From Oceanobacillus indicireducens (GTDB taxonomy: Bacteria; Bacillota; Bacilli; Bacillales; Amphibacillaceae), in contig NZ_BMOS01000020.1 in assembly GCF_014647195.1 (NCBI RefSeq), forward strand, positions 1-64,000: a stretch of DNA of 64,000 nt, in the 5' to 3' direction. The notes beneath the pieces are model-generated. The model worked only from the letters and a program-made list of their open reading frames with translations, was not told the DNA's origin and made no database searches. How positions within the stretch are numbered: the first letter of the stretch is position 1; each line of letters begins with the position of its first letter. Of the stretch, positions 1-7,513 are shown in pieces. The translations under genes and the position numbers were made by a program.

Positions 1-1035
1 GTTTACAAAAAGGGCTGCCGTTTCATACATTTTACACTTGCCAAATACACTGAAAACGGTGGAGAAGTTGGGGTATTTGCTGTTAATGTACTTGGAATGA
101 TTATTTTCCTAACCATTTTGATTGAATTATTATATCACTTTGGTATTATGCAATATATTGTCCGTTTTATTGGAGGATTTATTGCTAAAATAATGCAAGC
201 TTCCTATTCCGAATCTACAGCTGCTGCTGCAAATATGTTCGTGGGAAATACCCAAGCTCCTTTAGTGGTAAAACCATATGTCAAAAATATGACTAGATCA
301 CAGTTGTTTTCTGTAATGGTCGGTAGTTTAGCTTCTGTGTCGGGGGCTGTTATGATTGGTCTAGCTGCAATGGGTATACCTTTAGAATATTTACTCTCCG
401 CTGCAGTAATGTCAGCGCCTGCAGGCATCATGATAGCAAAATTCATTATCCCAGAAACAAATGAGATAAATGAAAATGAATGGATGGAAACTTCGGATAC
501 AACCGAAAGCGAACAACCAAAAAGAAATCTAATTGATGTTATTTTTGTAAGTTCGAGAGAGGGGCTAAAATTTGCCGTTAACGTGGGGTTAATGCTCATT
601 GCCTTTATTGGGCTGATTGCATTGGTTAACGGTATATTGGCATGGGGCGGATCATTTTTCGGACTGGATAATATCTCCCTAGAATTGATATTTGGTTATC
701 TATTTGCTCCGGTAGCCTTTATTATTGGAATTCCATGGGATGAAGCGCTCATGGCGGGTAATATGTTAGCCCAAAAACTATTACTGAACGAGTTCGTAGC
801 ATTCGCCAATCTATCTACAATAATTGATACGCTTTCAGAAAGAAGTATCGCAATCTTAACTTTCGCGCTGAGTGGATTTGCGAACTTTGGAGCGGCTGGA
901 AGTATTGTAGGAATGTTATCAGATATGGTACCTCAACAAAAGGCAGTTATTCAAAGACTAATGATGAAAGCGCTAATCGGAGCTACTTTAGCCAATCTTC
1001 TGAACGGCGCCATTGTTGCAATGCTTATTTTCTAA
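1..1035 (+). CDS. nupC: Nucleoside transporter, NupC/CNT family (5' truncated by window)
   Basis: Concentrative nucleoside transporter that imports nucleosides by cation symport across the cytoplasmic membrane. The reading frame is open from base 1, so the N-terminus lies outside the window; the first internal Met is at 97. Visible family features are the LYHFGIMQYIVRFIGG segment, the conserved ESTAAAANMFVGNTQAPLVV core, the SAPAGIMIAKFIIPET stretch and the C-terminal FALSGFANFGAAGSIVGML block. Several hydrophobic helices are present and the protein ends with a membrane helix. A weak hairpin with a short T run follows. Family assignment is firm; the exact substrate is not visible. Confidence 0.88.
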   Translation, partial: VYKKGCRFIHFTLAKYTENGGEVGVFAVNVLGMIIFLTILIELLYHFGIMQYIVRFIGGFIAKIMQASYSESTAAAANMFVGNTQAPLVVKPYVKNMTRSQLFSVMVGSLASVSGAVMIGLAAMGIPLEYLLSAAVMSAPAGIMIAKFIIPETNEINENEWMETSDTTESEQPKRNLIDVIFVSSREGLKFAVNVGLMLIAFIGLIALVNGILAWGGSFFGLDNISLELIFGYLFAPVAFIIGIPWDEALMAGNMLAQKLLLNEFVAFANLSTIIDTLSERSIAILTFALSGFANFGAAGSIVGMLSDMVPQQKAVIQRLMMKALIGATLANLLNGAIVAMLIF

Positions 1036-1086
1036 TAAATCTATACTTGAATACCTCTAAGAATATTATTTAGCATCAATTTTCTA

Positions 1087-1157
1087 ATTAAAGGATGTTT
1101 GCTTCAAGCGAATAACAACGATTGATGTATGTTTGTTTGAATGGTATCCTTTTTAAT
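1087..1157 (+). terminator. Probable terminator after nupC
   Basis: An inverted repeat pairs ATTAAAGGAT with ATCCTTTTTAAT around a long, partly pairing loop that itself contains TTCAA/TTGAA arms. It sits in the gap between nupC and the next plus-strand gene and ends in a T run. The stem is AT-rich, so strength is uncertain. Confidence 0.45.
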
Positions 1158-1187
1158 ATTGGAATATAGATTGAAAGAAGGTCTTTC

Positions 1188-2411
1188 ATGAAAAATACAG
1201 ATCAAACTATCAATAAAGGTCCTTTTAATTTACAGAACCTTATTTTAACAATTGGAATTATATTCGTAGCTTTTAACTTACGGCCTGCTATTACGTCAGT
1301 CGGTCCTTTAATTCGTTTAATCAGAGATGATGTCAATATTTCCAATGGAACGGCAGGGTTGTTGACGAGCTTACCCCTAATTACATTTGCCATTGTATCA
1401 CCAATTGTTCCAAAGTTATCTAGAAAATTAACAAACGAAATTGCATTAATCATTGGTTTACTTTTAATCATTATCGGTATTCTAATTCGTTCTTTCGCAA
1501 TTCTTACCCCGCTATTGCTAGGAACACTTATTATTGGTTCGGGTATTGCAATATGTAATGTCTTATTACCAGGTATAATTAAGGATAATTTCCCATTGAA
1601 GGTTGCACTCATGACAGGTATTTACTCAACAGCTATGAATATATTTGCAGCCTCTGCTTCGGGGTTAAGTTATCCATTTACAAAAATGTTAAATGGAAAT
1701 TGGCAATTATCTCTGCAAATCTGGATGATACCTGCAATCCTAGCTGTCCTTATTTGGATATATATAACTAGGAAAAATACAGTAAACAATGAAGGAAAAC
1801 AAATACAACTAGAAAGTAATAATTCGGCTAATAATCGAATGTGGGGTTCCGCCTTGGCATGGCAGGTTGCAACCCTTTTAGGCTTACAATCATTCTTATT
1901 TTATGTGACGATATCTTGGTTGCCTGAAATGTTGATTTCAAATGGTGTAAGTTTAACGACAGCTGGTTGGCTTCTATCCTTCGCACAGATTATTGGGCTT
2001 CCAGCTAGCTTTTTAGTACCGACCTTTGCTGGTAAAGTGAGATCCCAAAGCCTTATTGCTGTATCGATGGGATTATCAGCTTTCTTTGGTTATAGCGGTC
2101 TTCTGCTAGGCAGCTCGATGCCTATATTGATTATAAGTATTACATTAATTGGCATCACGTTAAATGGCGGGTTCGCATTAGCTTTAACTCTACTAGGCTT
2201 ACGTGCAAAAACCTCTGAACAAGCCTCAGAGTTATCCGGTATGGCCCAGTCAATTGGATATTTATTAGCTGCTGCAGGTCCTTTTGCGATAGGCATAGTA
2301 TTTGATTTAACAACGAGTTGGACGGTGCCATTAATTGTATTAATTCTAATATCTACATTAATAATGATCTTTGGCTTTCTAGCAGGAAGAAATAAATATG
2401 TATTAAATTAA
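1188..2411 (+). CDS. MFS transporter, CynX/NimT (cyanate permease-like) family
   Basis: Twelve-helix major facilitator protein of 407 residues, in the cytoplasmic membrane. The motif FNLRPAITSVGPL at the end of helix 1 is typical of the CynX/NimT/YycB branch, whose members move small anions or nitroimidazole-like compounds. A charged central loop (about residues 195-215) separates the two six-helix halves, and the second half shows GMAQSIGYLLAAAGPF, also family-typical. Start ATG is preceded by GAAAGAAGG. The gene stands alone with terminators on both sides, so context does not indicate the substrate. Confidence 0.82.
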   Translation: MKNTDQTINKGPFNLQNLILTIGIIFVAFNLRPAITSVGPLIRLIRDDVNISNGTAGLLTSLPLITFAIVSPIVPKLSRKLTNEIALIIGLLLIIIGILIRSFAILTPLLLGTLIIGSGIAICNVLLPGIIKDNFPLKVALMTGIYSTAMNIFAASASGLSYPFTKMLNGNWQLSLQIWMIPAILAVLIWIYITRKNTVNNEGKQIQLESNNSANNRMWGSALAWQVATLLGLQSFLFYVTISWLPEMLISNGVSLTTAGWLLSFAQIIGLPASFLVPTFAGKVRSQSLIAVSMGLSAFFGYSGLLLGSSMPILIISITLIGITLNGGFALALTLLGLRAKTSEQASELSGMAQSIGYLLAAAGPFAIGIVFDLTTSWTVPLIVLILISTLIMIFGFLAGRNKYVLN

Positions 2412-2429
2412 ATATGCAACTTTTACACT

Positions 2430-2553
2430 GAGGCAACATTCCAAACTTTGACGTTAATGATTTCTTTTTCCACAATGATCATTACGTTAATCGCAGTCGT
2501 TGCCTCTACAAAAAATAGCCCCCTTGTTCGGCAAATTGGGTAAGGCCTATTTT
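2430..2553 (+). terminator. Structured 3' region and terminator after the MFS gene
   Basis: Two nested structures follow the stop codon. GAGGCAAC (2430-2437) pairs with GTTGCCTC (2499-2506) around inner ACGTTAAT/ATTACGTTAAT copies. Next, AAAAATAG (2511-2518) pairs with CTATTTTT (2547-2554). The second has a T-rich 3' side and is the likely terminator. The outer arm could also serve the minus-strand genes on the other side. Confidence 0.4.
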
Positions 2554-2631
2554 TCTTTGTATATTAGATAATGCCACTCCCTGTTATGAGAATGCTTATC
2601 CTTTAAGATAAGCACCCCATTAGTGAAAAGT

Positions 2632-2892
2632 CTATTTGACGTTGTTAGTAGCGCTTGTAAATTTATTCGGGATAAAATATGCAATTGAAGCAGAAAGAAA
2701 AGCAATAAATATCGCTGGTAGTAGAGAACTATCACTACCTACAATAAACGTTTCTTGGGATAGAAATGTACCCATATTCCGAGCCACCTCCATATCAGGC
2801 GTATATGTAACTGTAATAAATATTCCAGATACTACTTGGGGTAATGTAAATGCTGCAATAAAACTGATGGAAAAAATAATATACTTTTTCAC
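2632..2892 (-). CDS. Small membrane protein of unknown function
   Basis: An 86-residue protein with two predicted membrane helices (about 3-28 and 55-78). I do not recognise the family. The GTG start is supported by a run of six G (GGGGGG) six bases upstream, a strong ribosome binding site. It lies 89 bases downstream of another small membrane protein on the same strand, so the two may be co-transcribed. The pairing of a good ribosome site with a clean two-helix pattern makes it likely to be real. Confidence 0.55.
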   Translation of the reverse strand: MKKYIIFSISFIAAFTLPQVVSGIFITVTYTPDMEVARNMGTFLSQETFIVGSDSSLLPAIFIAFLSASIAYFIPNKFTSATNNVK

Positions 2893-2981
2893 TATTAACC
2901 CCCCATAATATTATTCTTATAATTACATACGTATCCTGAGGAAAAAGGTTTCATTATGTAATAGCTATTTCCCCTCTGAAC

Positions 2982-3482
2982 CTAAAATAAAAAATATAGA
3001 ACAAAAAACAATAAAAGTGTCCATATAAAGGAAATATGTATAGATCTTTGGCTTAGTTGAGAAGCTCTTTGTCTTTTGTGTTCAAATGAAAAAATAAACA
3101 GGAAAATTATAAAAAGGAAATAAACAAGAAACATATAAAATAAGGAACGCCATTGTTCCACCCAAATCATAATAGGTCCAATAGTTCCACCCACTATAAA
3201 CAAGATAACTGATAAAATACCAACAATTGCAGAGATTTTTGGCATGTTTGTCCAAATAGGGTGATTAAGTAAACTTTTATCTTTTTTAGCCTCAAACAAA
3301 AAGATAAAATAAATAAAAGTTACAACTAATGCAACAATGAAAAAAGTACTGTATGAAGAGATTACAGTAGTCCACTCTCCAGATGTTGATTGAACAGTAC
3401 TACCTTCACTTGTATATTCTAACAACCACATAGACACTACAATAAGTAAAATCATTATTATCTGATATAAAGACCACTTCAC
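2982..3482 (-). CDS. Hypothetical four-helix membrane protein
   Basis: A 166-residue integral membrane protein with four hydrophobic segments (about 5-21, 45-63, 85-105 and 115-132, plus a C-terminal one at 150-166). A basic loop, EHKRQRASQLSQRS, precedes the last helix. The start is supported by AAGGAGGA seven bases upstream. No catalytic or binding motif is visible and I do not recognise the family. It is probably the first gene of a two-gene unit with the 86-residue membrane protein that follows. Confidence 0.6.
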   Translation of the reverse strand: MKWSLYQIIMILLIVVSMWLLEYTSEGSTVQSTSGEWTTVISSYSTFFIVALVVTFIYFIFLFEAKKDKSLLNHPIWTNMPKISAIVGILSVILFIVGGTIGPIMIWVEQWRSLFYMFLVYFLFIIFLFIFSFEHKRQRASQLSQRSIHISFIWTLLLFFVLYFLF

Positions 3483-3544
3483 ACTTTCTTCCTCCTTCCG
3501 AATTTATACATATTATACAATAATCACAACGTCTAATTAACAAA

Positions 3545-3604
3545 TATAAAAATAAGAGGATATATGCTCTCATATATAGAACATATTATCCTCTTATTTT
3601 TATA
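3545..3604. terminator. Perfect 18-bp inverted repeat, bidirectional terminator
   Basis: TATAAAAATAAGAGGATA (3545-3562) is exactly complementary to the arm at 3587-3604, with a 24-base spacer. A-rich and T-rich flanks on the two sides would let it end transcripts in either direction. Confidence 0.6.
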
Positions 3605-3636
3605 GTCCATTTAAGAAAAGGAGTGCCTTCTTATTT

Positions 3637-3790
3637 TTATTCTGGTAAATTGTCAAGAGCATATTGCGCTTGCTCTTCTGTGAATTGTTCCCCATATTCT
3701 GAAGTAAGACTATTTACCCTTATCATATTGTTTCCGAAACCCAAATTACCTTGATTTTTAACGGATACCTGCCCTTTTGCCTGCTGGAGA
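3637..3790 (-). pseudogene. Remnant of an Ltp-type lipoprotein domain
   Basis: Reading the minus strand from about 3783 to the stop at 3637-3639 gives a C-terminal peptide containing SEYGEQFTEEQAQYALDNL. This closely matches the repeated motif of Ltp-family (host cell surface-exposed lipoprotein) domains. There is a stop codon just upstream (3793-3795), no start or signal peptide, and the expected FSRxGLI stretch before the motif is degraded. I read it as a leftover of a decayed lipoprotein gene. Confidence 0.5.
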
Positions 3791-3890
3791 AAGTTTAGCT
3801 ATGAAGTTATCCGAATTGGATTTAAAAGCTCTCCTTCTGTTATTATAGGCCTATAAATAATCAAAACGTCTATATTTTACTTTTGCACCT

Positions 3891-4307
3891 TTAGTTTAAT
3901 TTTTTCACTATGGAACCTACTGCAATACCAAATAAAGCGTGTGAGACAGTCCAATAATTCCATGCAGCTACATCATTATATCTAGGCGGCTTGTTTGTTA
4001 AAGCACTGAGGAAATATAATGCTCCCCCACCAACAGAATAAACCAAAACATAAGGGAAAATATTTTTTTCCAAGCGAAATGACTTTAAAACATAATATAG
4101 ACTTAGAGTACTAAGGACACACGTTGCATAATGAAAGCCAATCCCCACACCCGGAATATGCTTATATCTCTTAATAAAAGGAATGTACCCGATGTTATAC
4201 AACAAAGTTTCAGAGGGGTTCCCAGTTATTTTACGGACGACTTTTAGTGAAGCAGCCAGAACTGCACCTGAGAAAATGCCTGTTGCTATAAGCTTTGAGA
4301 TTCCCAT
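3891..4307 (-). CDS. Hypothetical membrane protein
   Basis: A 138-residue protein with about four hydrophobic helices (5-23, 58-75, 83-103, 118-133). A polar segment, NPSETLLYNIGYIPFIKRY, lies between helices 1 and 2, and conserved-looking aromatic-rich turns follow (HYATCVLSTLSLYY, WNYWTVSHALFG). The start ATG follows AGGTGATAAG. I do not recognise a characterised family; it resembles small YagU-like inner membrane proteins in layout only. It stands alone between a decayed lipoprotein fragment and a hydrolase gene. Confidence 0.6.
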   Translation of the reverse strand: MGISKLIATGIFSGAVLAASLKVVRKITGNPSETLLYNIGYIPFIKRYKHIPGVGIGFHYATCVLSTLSLYYVLKSFRLEKNIFPYVLVYSVGGGALYFLSALTNKPPRYNDVAAWNYWTVSHALFGIAVGSIVKKLN

Positions 4308-4402
4308 CTTATCACCTGCTAGATATAGTATAGTTGGCTATACCCCTTCAACAATTTGAATGAAACACTTCGTTTATAAAAGTTGCATCAAACAGCTTCA
4401 AA

Positions 4403-5356
4403 TTATTCAACGAGAACACCATCAAGAAAATCCCCGACTCTTCTCTGGAACTCACTGGTTATGTTATCCATTGCCTTCGTATGCCCCGTCTCAGGGACAA
4501 GCCATAATTCTTTTTCACCACCCGCTTCATTATAAATCTCATGGGCCATGTCAGTTGGAACTAAATCATCATCTTCTCCGTGGATGATGAGAAGCGGTAG
4601 TGTATTCTTTTTAACCTGCTGAGTAGCCGAGCCTTCACCGAGCATATAACCAGCACGAGTCTTTGATATGACACTAGTAACTTCGAGTAGCGGAAATGCT
4701 GGCAGTCCATATAAATGTTGCAATTGATGAGCCAATTCATCCTTTATCGTGCTATAGCTGCTATCAGCGATAATTCCCTTCACCTCTTCCGGCAACTCTT
4801 CTCCACTTGTCATTAATACAGTGGCGGCTCCCATTGAATTTCCGTGCAAAATAATATTCTCCGTTCCATATTCTTCAATCAGCAAATGAATCCAATCAAC
4901 ATAATCCAATCGATCATGCCAGCCATATCCGATATAGTCTCCTTCACTTTCTCCGTGCCCTCGTGCATCTGGAAGTAAAATATCAAATCCCCTATCATAA
5001 TAAAATTTGGCTAACTTCCCCATATCGTCACTGGTGTTACGAAAACCATGGGCAAGGATTACAGCTTTTTGATCGTCCGCCTCATTTTCAATAAATTGCG
5101 CAACCAGACTCAAATCGTCATAAGAATTCATTTCGATTCGCTTAGGTTGCTGATCATCAAACCAGCTATTCGCCTCCTCTAGAAGGGCCTGGTCCTCTTC
5201 GGATGCTACAGAATTAATCGTTGAATCCTCTCGGTGTAATTCTACCTCCGTTCCTCTTTTTATTCCCTGTCCGTAAAAATAATTGCCTGCAAAAATGAAC
5301 CCGATAAATACGACAGCCAGAATAGCCGCTAATGTAATGAGTATTTTCTTTTTCAA
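4403..5356 (-). CDS. Membrane-anchored alpha/beta hydrolase
   Basis: A 317-residue serine hydrolase tethered by an N-terminal helix (residues 5-26), so the catalytic domain probably faces outward. Motifs in order: oxyanion turn ILAHGFRNTSDDM, LLPDARGHGESEGDYIGYG, nucleophile elbow HGNSMGAA, acid in HGEDDDLVP and catalytic His in ETGHTKA. The layout matches the YqkD group of Bacillus hydrolases. The substrate is unknown; small esters or acylated cell-surface molecules are possible. The start is supported by AAGGGGGT. It is a single gene, convergent with nothing close by. Confidence 0.8.
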   Translation of the reverse strand: MKKKILITLAAILAVVFIGFIFAGNYFYGQGIKRGTEVELHREDSTINSVASEEDQALLEEANSWFDDQQPKRIEMNSYDDLSLVAQFIENEADDQKAVILAHGFRNTSDDMGKLAKFYYDRGFDILLPDARGHGESEGDYIGYGWHDRLDYVDWIHLLIEEYGTENIILHGNSMGAATVLMTSGEELPEEVKGIIADSSYSTIKDELAHQLQHLYGLPAFPLLEVTSVISKTRAGYMLGEGSATQQVKKNTLPLLIIHGEDDDLVPTDMAHEIYNEAGGEKELWLVPETGHTKAMDNITSEFQRRVGDFLDGVLVE

Positions 5357-5490
5357 ATAAAAACCCCCTTGTCAGTATTAATTTAATTTTCATTACTCCA
5401 TTATAACAATTAAGATTTGCTTGAATCTATTAAGTATTATACAAAACCATTTGATATAATAGAATATAAATTAGATTAAAGGTGAGATGA

Positions 5491-5973
5491 ATGAAACGAA
5501 TCATATATTTACTAAGCATACTCCTAATTGGAGTTATTTTAACTAGTTGTTCAGCTGCAGACCTATTTGCTGATTTTAATGAGTCAGTACCAGAACCTGC
5601 CAATGCAAATACAGAACAGTTGATAGAGGAAGATGGATATTATACAAGCAAGGATGAGGTTGCTTTATATATCCATACTTTCAATAAACTCCCAGACAAT
5701 TATATTACAAAATCAGAGGCTAGTAAGTTAGGGTGGGTGGCTAGTGAAGGAAACCTCTGGGAAGTAACGGATCAGAAAAGTATTGGCGGCGACAGATTTG
5801 GAAACAGAGAGGGAACCCTCCCTGACAAAGCGAATCGACAGTATTATGAAGCTGATATAGACTACGAAGGCGGCTATCGTGGACCAAAGCGCATTGTTTA
5901 TTCCAATGACGGATTAATTTACTACACCGACGATCATTATGATACATTTACCTTATTATACGGAGATGAATAG
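5491..5973 (+). CDS. Lipid-anchored barnase-type ribonuclease
   Basis: Guanine-preferring microbial ribonuclease of the barnase (N1/T1) fold, exported. The N-terminus is a lipoprotein signal peptide with lipobox LTSC and lipidated Cys20, unlike the freely secreted barnase of B. amyloliquefaciens. The mature domain (about 48-160) aligns along its length with barnase, and all catalytic and binding residues are retained: Lys74 (barnase K27), Arg106 (R59), Glu120 (E73), Arg130 (R83), Arg134 (R87) and His149 (H102). Familiar stretches are KLPDNYITKSEA, GWVASEGNL and SIGGDRFGNREG. The barstar-type inhibitor gene starts one base after the stop. It should therefore be active, with the cytoplasm protected by the partner. 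Confidence 0.93.
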   Translation: MKRIIYLLSILLIGVILTSCSAADLFADFNESVPEPANANTEQLIEEDGYYTSKDEVALYIHTFNKLPDNYITKSEASKLGWVASEGNLWEVTDQKSIGGDRFGNREGTLPDKANRQYYEADIDYEGGYRGPKRIVYSNDGLIYYTDDHYDTFTLLYGDE

Positions 5974-5974
5974 A

Positions 5975-6241
5975 ATGGAACACATCACACTTGATGGGCG
6001 TAAAATGCAGGATAAAGATACAGTACATCAATATTTAAAAACTGTACTGCATCTTGATGAATATTACGGAAACAATCTTGATGCACTATGGGATGCCCTA
6101 AGCACCTCCCATCATCCCCTTGAAATTCGCTTGATTTATCGTGAAGAAATGCTTGAGCAGCTTGGGAGTTATGGAGAGTCCATAATAAAAGTATTTGAGG
6201 ACGTGGCTGAGGAGAATCAGAGGATTGTGTTTAGGAGTTGA
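5975..6241 (+). CDS. Barstar-family ribonuclease inhibitor
   Basis: Cytoplasmic inhibitor that should bind the neighbouring barnase before export. The 88-residue protein shows the barstar pattern: a beta strand with LDG, a helix with the YYGNNLDALWDAL motif, and a second helix containing FEDVAEENQRI. The ATG at 5975 is chosen because GGAG at 5962-5965 gives proper spacing; an in-frame ATG at 5966 would lie too close. Translation is probably coupled to the nuclease gene, whose stop is at 5971-5973. Confidence 0.9.
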   Translation: MEHITLDGRKMQDKDTVHQYLKTVLHLDEYYGNNLDALWDALSTSHHPLEIRLIYREEMLEQLGSYGESIIKVFEDVAEENQRIVFRS

Positions 6242-6461
6242 GTCGGTAGTTGATGGTTGGTTAAGTGATAAGTTCGTAAATATGCTTGCGATTTATACCC
6301 CACCTGAATCTTCCATGGCTAATGTTTGTTTATGTTCTGATAGGTAATTTTAATGCTAGTTACTGTAGAAAAAGATAATTAAAAATCAAATTACATAGTT
6401 GGAAAGTACAGATACAAAATAACAAATAGACTGAATAATAGAACAAATAAGGAGAGAGTCC

Positions 6462-7082
6462 ATGGATATTTTAAAGCTTTTTGTGGCCTTAGCTTTTGGT
6501 TATTTTTTAGGTAGCCTTAATACAGCAGTGATTGTAGGGAAAATATACGGCACGGACATTAGATTCCATGGAAGTAATAGTGCCGGGCTTACAAATACTC
6601 TAAGGGTACTTGGGAAACCTGCTGCAGTTTTTGTTCTTATAGGAGATATATTAAAAGGTACAATTGCTTGTTTTATAGGCTTGTTACTTGGTGTTTACTT
6701 TTATTCGGGAGAGGCAATGGATTCCTTAAGCCTCTTAGCGGCAGGCGCAGGAGCTATTATAGGGCATAACTGGCCGATATATTTTAAGTTTAAAGGGGGT
6801 AAGGGAGCACTTACAGCAGTGGCTGTACTATTTATGATTGACTGGATTATGGGTCTTTTATGCCTTGTTTTTTTTGTAATAATAATAGCTTTAACACGTT
6901 ATGTATCTTTAGGTACCATAGGTGCTACAACACTTATAGCAGTTATTTCATTTATTCCTATTTTTGAGCATACTTTATATTTCAATATATTTGTATGCCT
7001 AATGGCTCTTATAATAATAATTAAACATAGGGAAAATATACAAAGGCTGCTTTCAGGAACAGAAAATAAACTTACTTTTTGA
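6462..7082 (+). CDS. plsY: PlsY-type glycerol-3-phosphate acyltransferase
   Basis: Membrane enzyme that transfers an acyl group from acyl-phosphate to glycerol-3-phosphate, the first step of phospholipid synthesis. Its 206 residues match family length. The conserved motifs are present: SLNTAVIVGK, HGSNSAGLTNTLRVLG (substrate-binding, usually GSGNxGATNxxR) and GHNWPIYFKFKGGKGALT (acyl-phosphate/glycine-rich loop). About five membrane helices are visible. GGAGAGAG precedes the ATG. It stands alone rather than next to parC/parE, and motif 1 deviates slightly from consensus, so it may be a second PlsY paralogue. Confidence 0.85.
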   Translation: MDILKLFVALAFGYFLGSLNTAVIVGKIYGTDIRFHGSNSAGLTNTLRVLGKPAAVFVLIGDILKGTIACFIGLLLGVYFYSGEAMDSLSLLAAGAGAIIGHNWPIYFKFKGGKGALTAVAVLFMIDWIMGLLCLVFFVIIIALTRYVSLGTIGATTLIAVISFIPIFEHTLYFNIFVCLMALIIIIKHRENIQRLLSGTENKLTF

Positions 7083-7513
7083 TTATTACCTACACTGAGG
7101 ATATTGTCGAAATATAAAAATTTAGAATTAGTTAAGCAAACGGTTGTGTTTGTAGAAGATTATAGATAAAAATAGGACCAAACTTTTGCAAACAAATGAT
7201 AAAATCCAGTATTAATTGAAATTGGTGGTAGCACGTATTCTAGTACATTAGAATACGTGCTAAATAATTTACTCTACAATTGTCCAGTTAGTATCTTTTT
7301 CTAGTAGGAGTTCATACTGTGAAAACTGTGTAGCTTTAGTAGTTTCATCTGAATATCTCACAGTGACCTATACTTTTATCTATATAGAACAGCTACATGC
7401 AGATAATTTATTAGTCAACTGATTTACGATTGACAGCTTGTGACTGAGGCATGAGCCTAATACCCTAAAGGAACAAAAAGTCGTGATCGGCGAAGTTGTT
7501 TATTAGGCTAAGA
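7083..7513. other. Intergenic region with two hairpins and a gene remnant
   Basis: No intact gene. A 13-bp stem (AGCACGTATTCTA at 7230-7242 with its complement ending at 7261, loop of six) follows plsY and may end its transcript, although no T run follows. A second inverted repeat, AGCCTAATA (7454-7462) with TATTAGGCT (7501-7509), lies just past the end of the minus-strand gene at 7514. A short decayed coding remnant lies between them. Confidence 0.5.
7269..7385 (-). pseudogene. C-terminal remnant of an unidentified secreted or lipoprotein-like gene
   Basis: On the minus strand the frame ending at 7269-7271 reads VTVRYSDETTKATQFSQY followed by ELLLEKDTNWTIVE. It has protein-like composition and an in-frame TAG just upstream. 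The strand-like pattern with a final W-x-I/V-V-E resembles the ends of small extracellular NTF2- or Tpp-like domains, but I cannot name the family. There is no start codon or ribosome site. Confidence 0.3.

Noticed and set aside
204-599. 131-codon minus-strand frame inside nupC
   Set aside because: It lies fully within the convincing nucleoside transporter frame and has no ribosome site.
2547-2735. 62-codon minus-strand frame overlapping the 86-residue membrane protein
   Set aside because: Overlaps a better supported gene and has no ribosome site.
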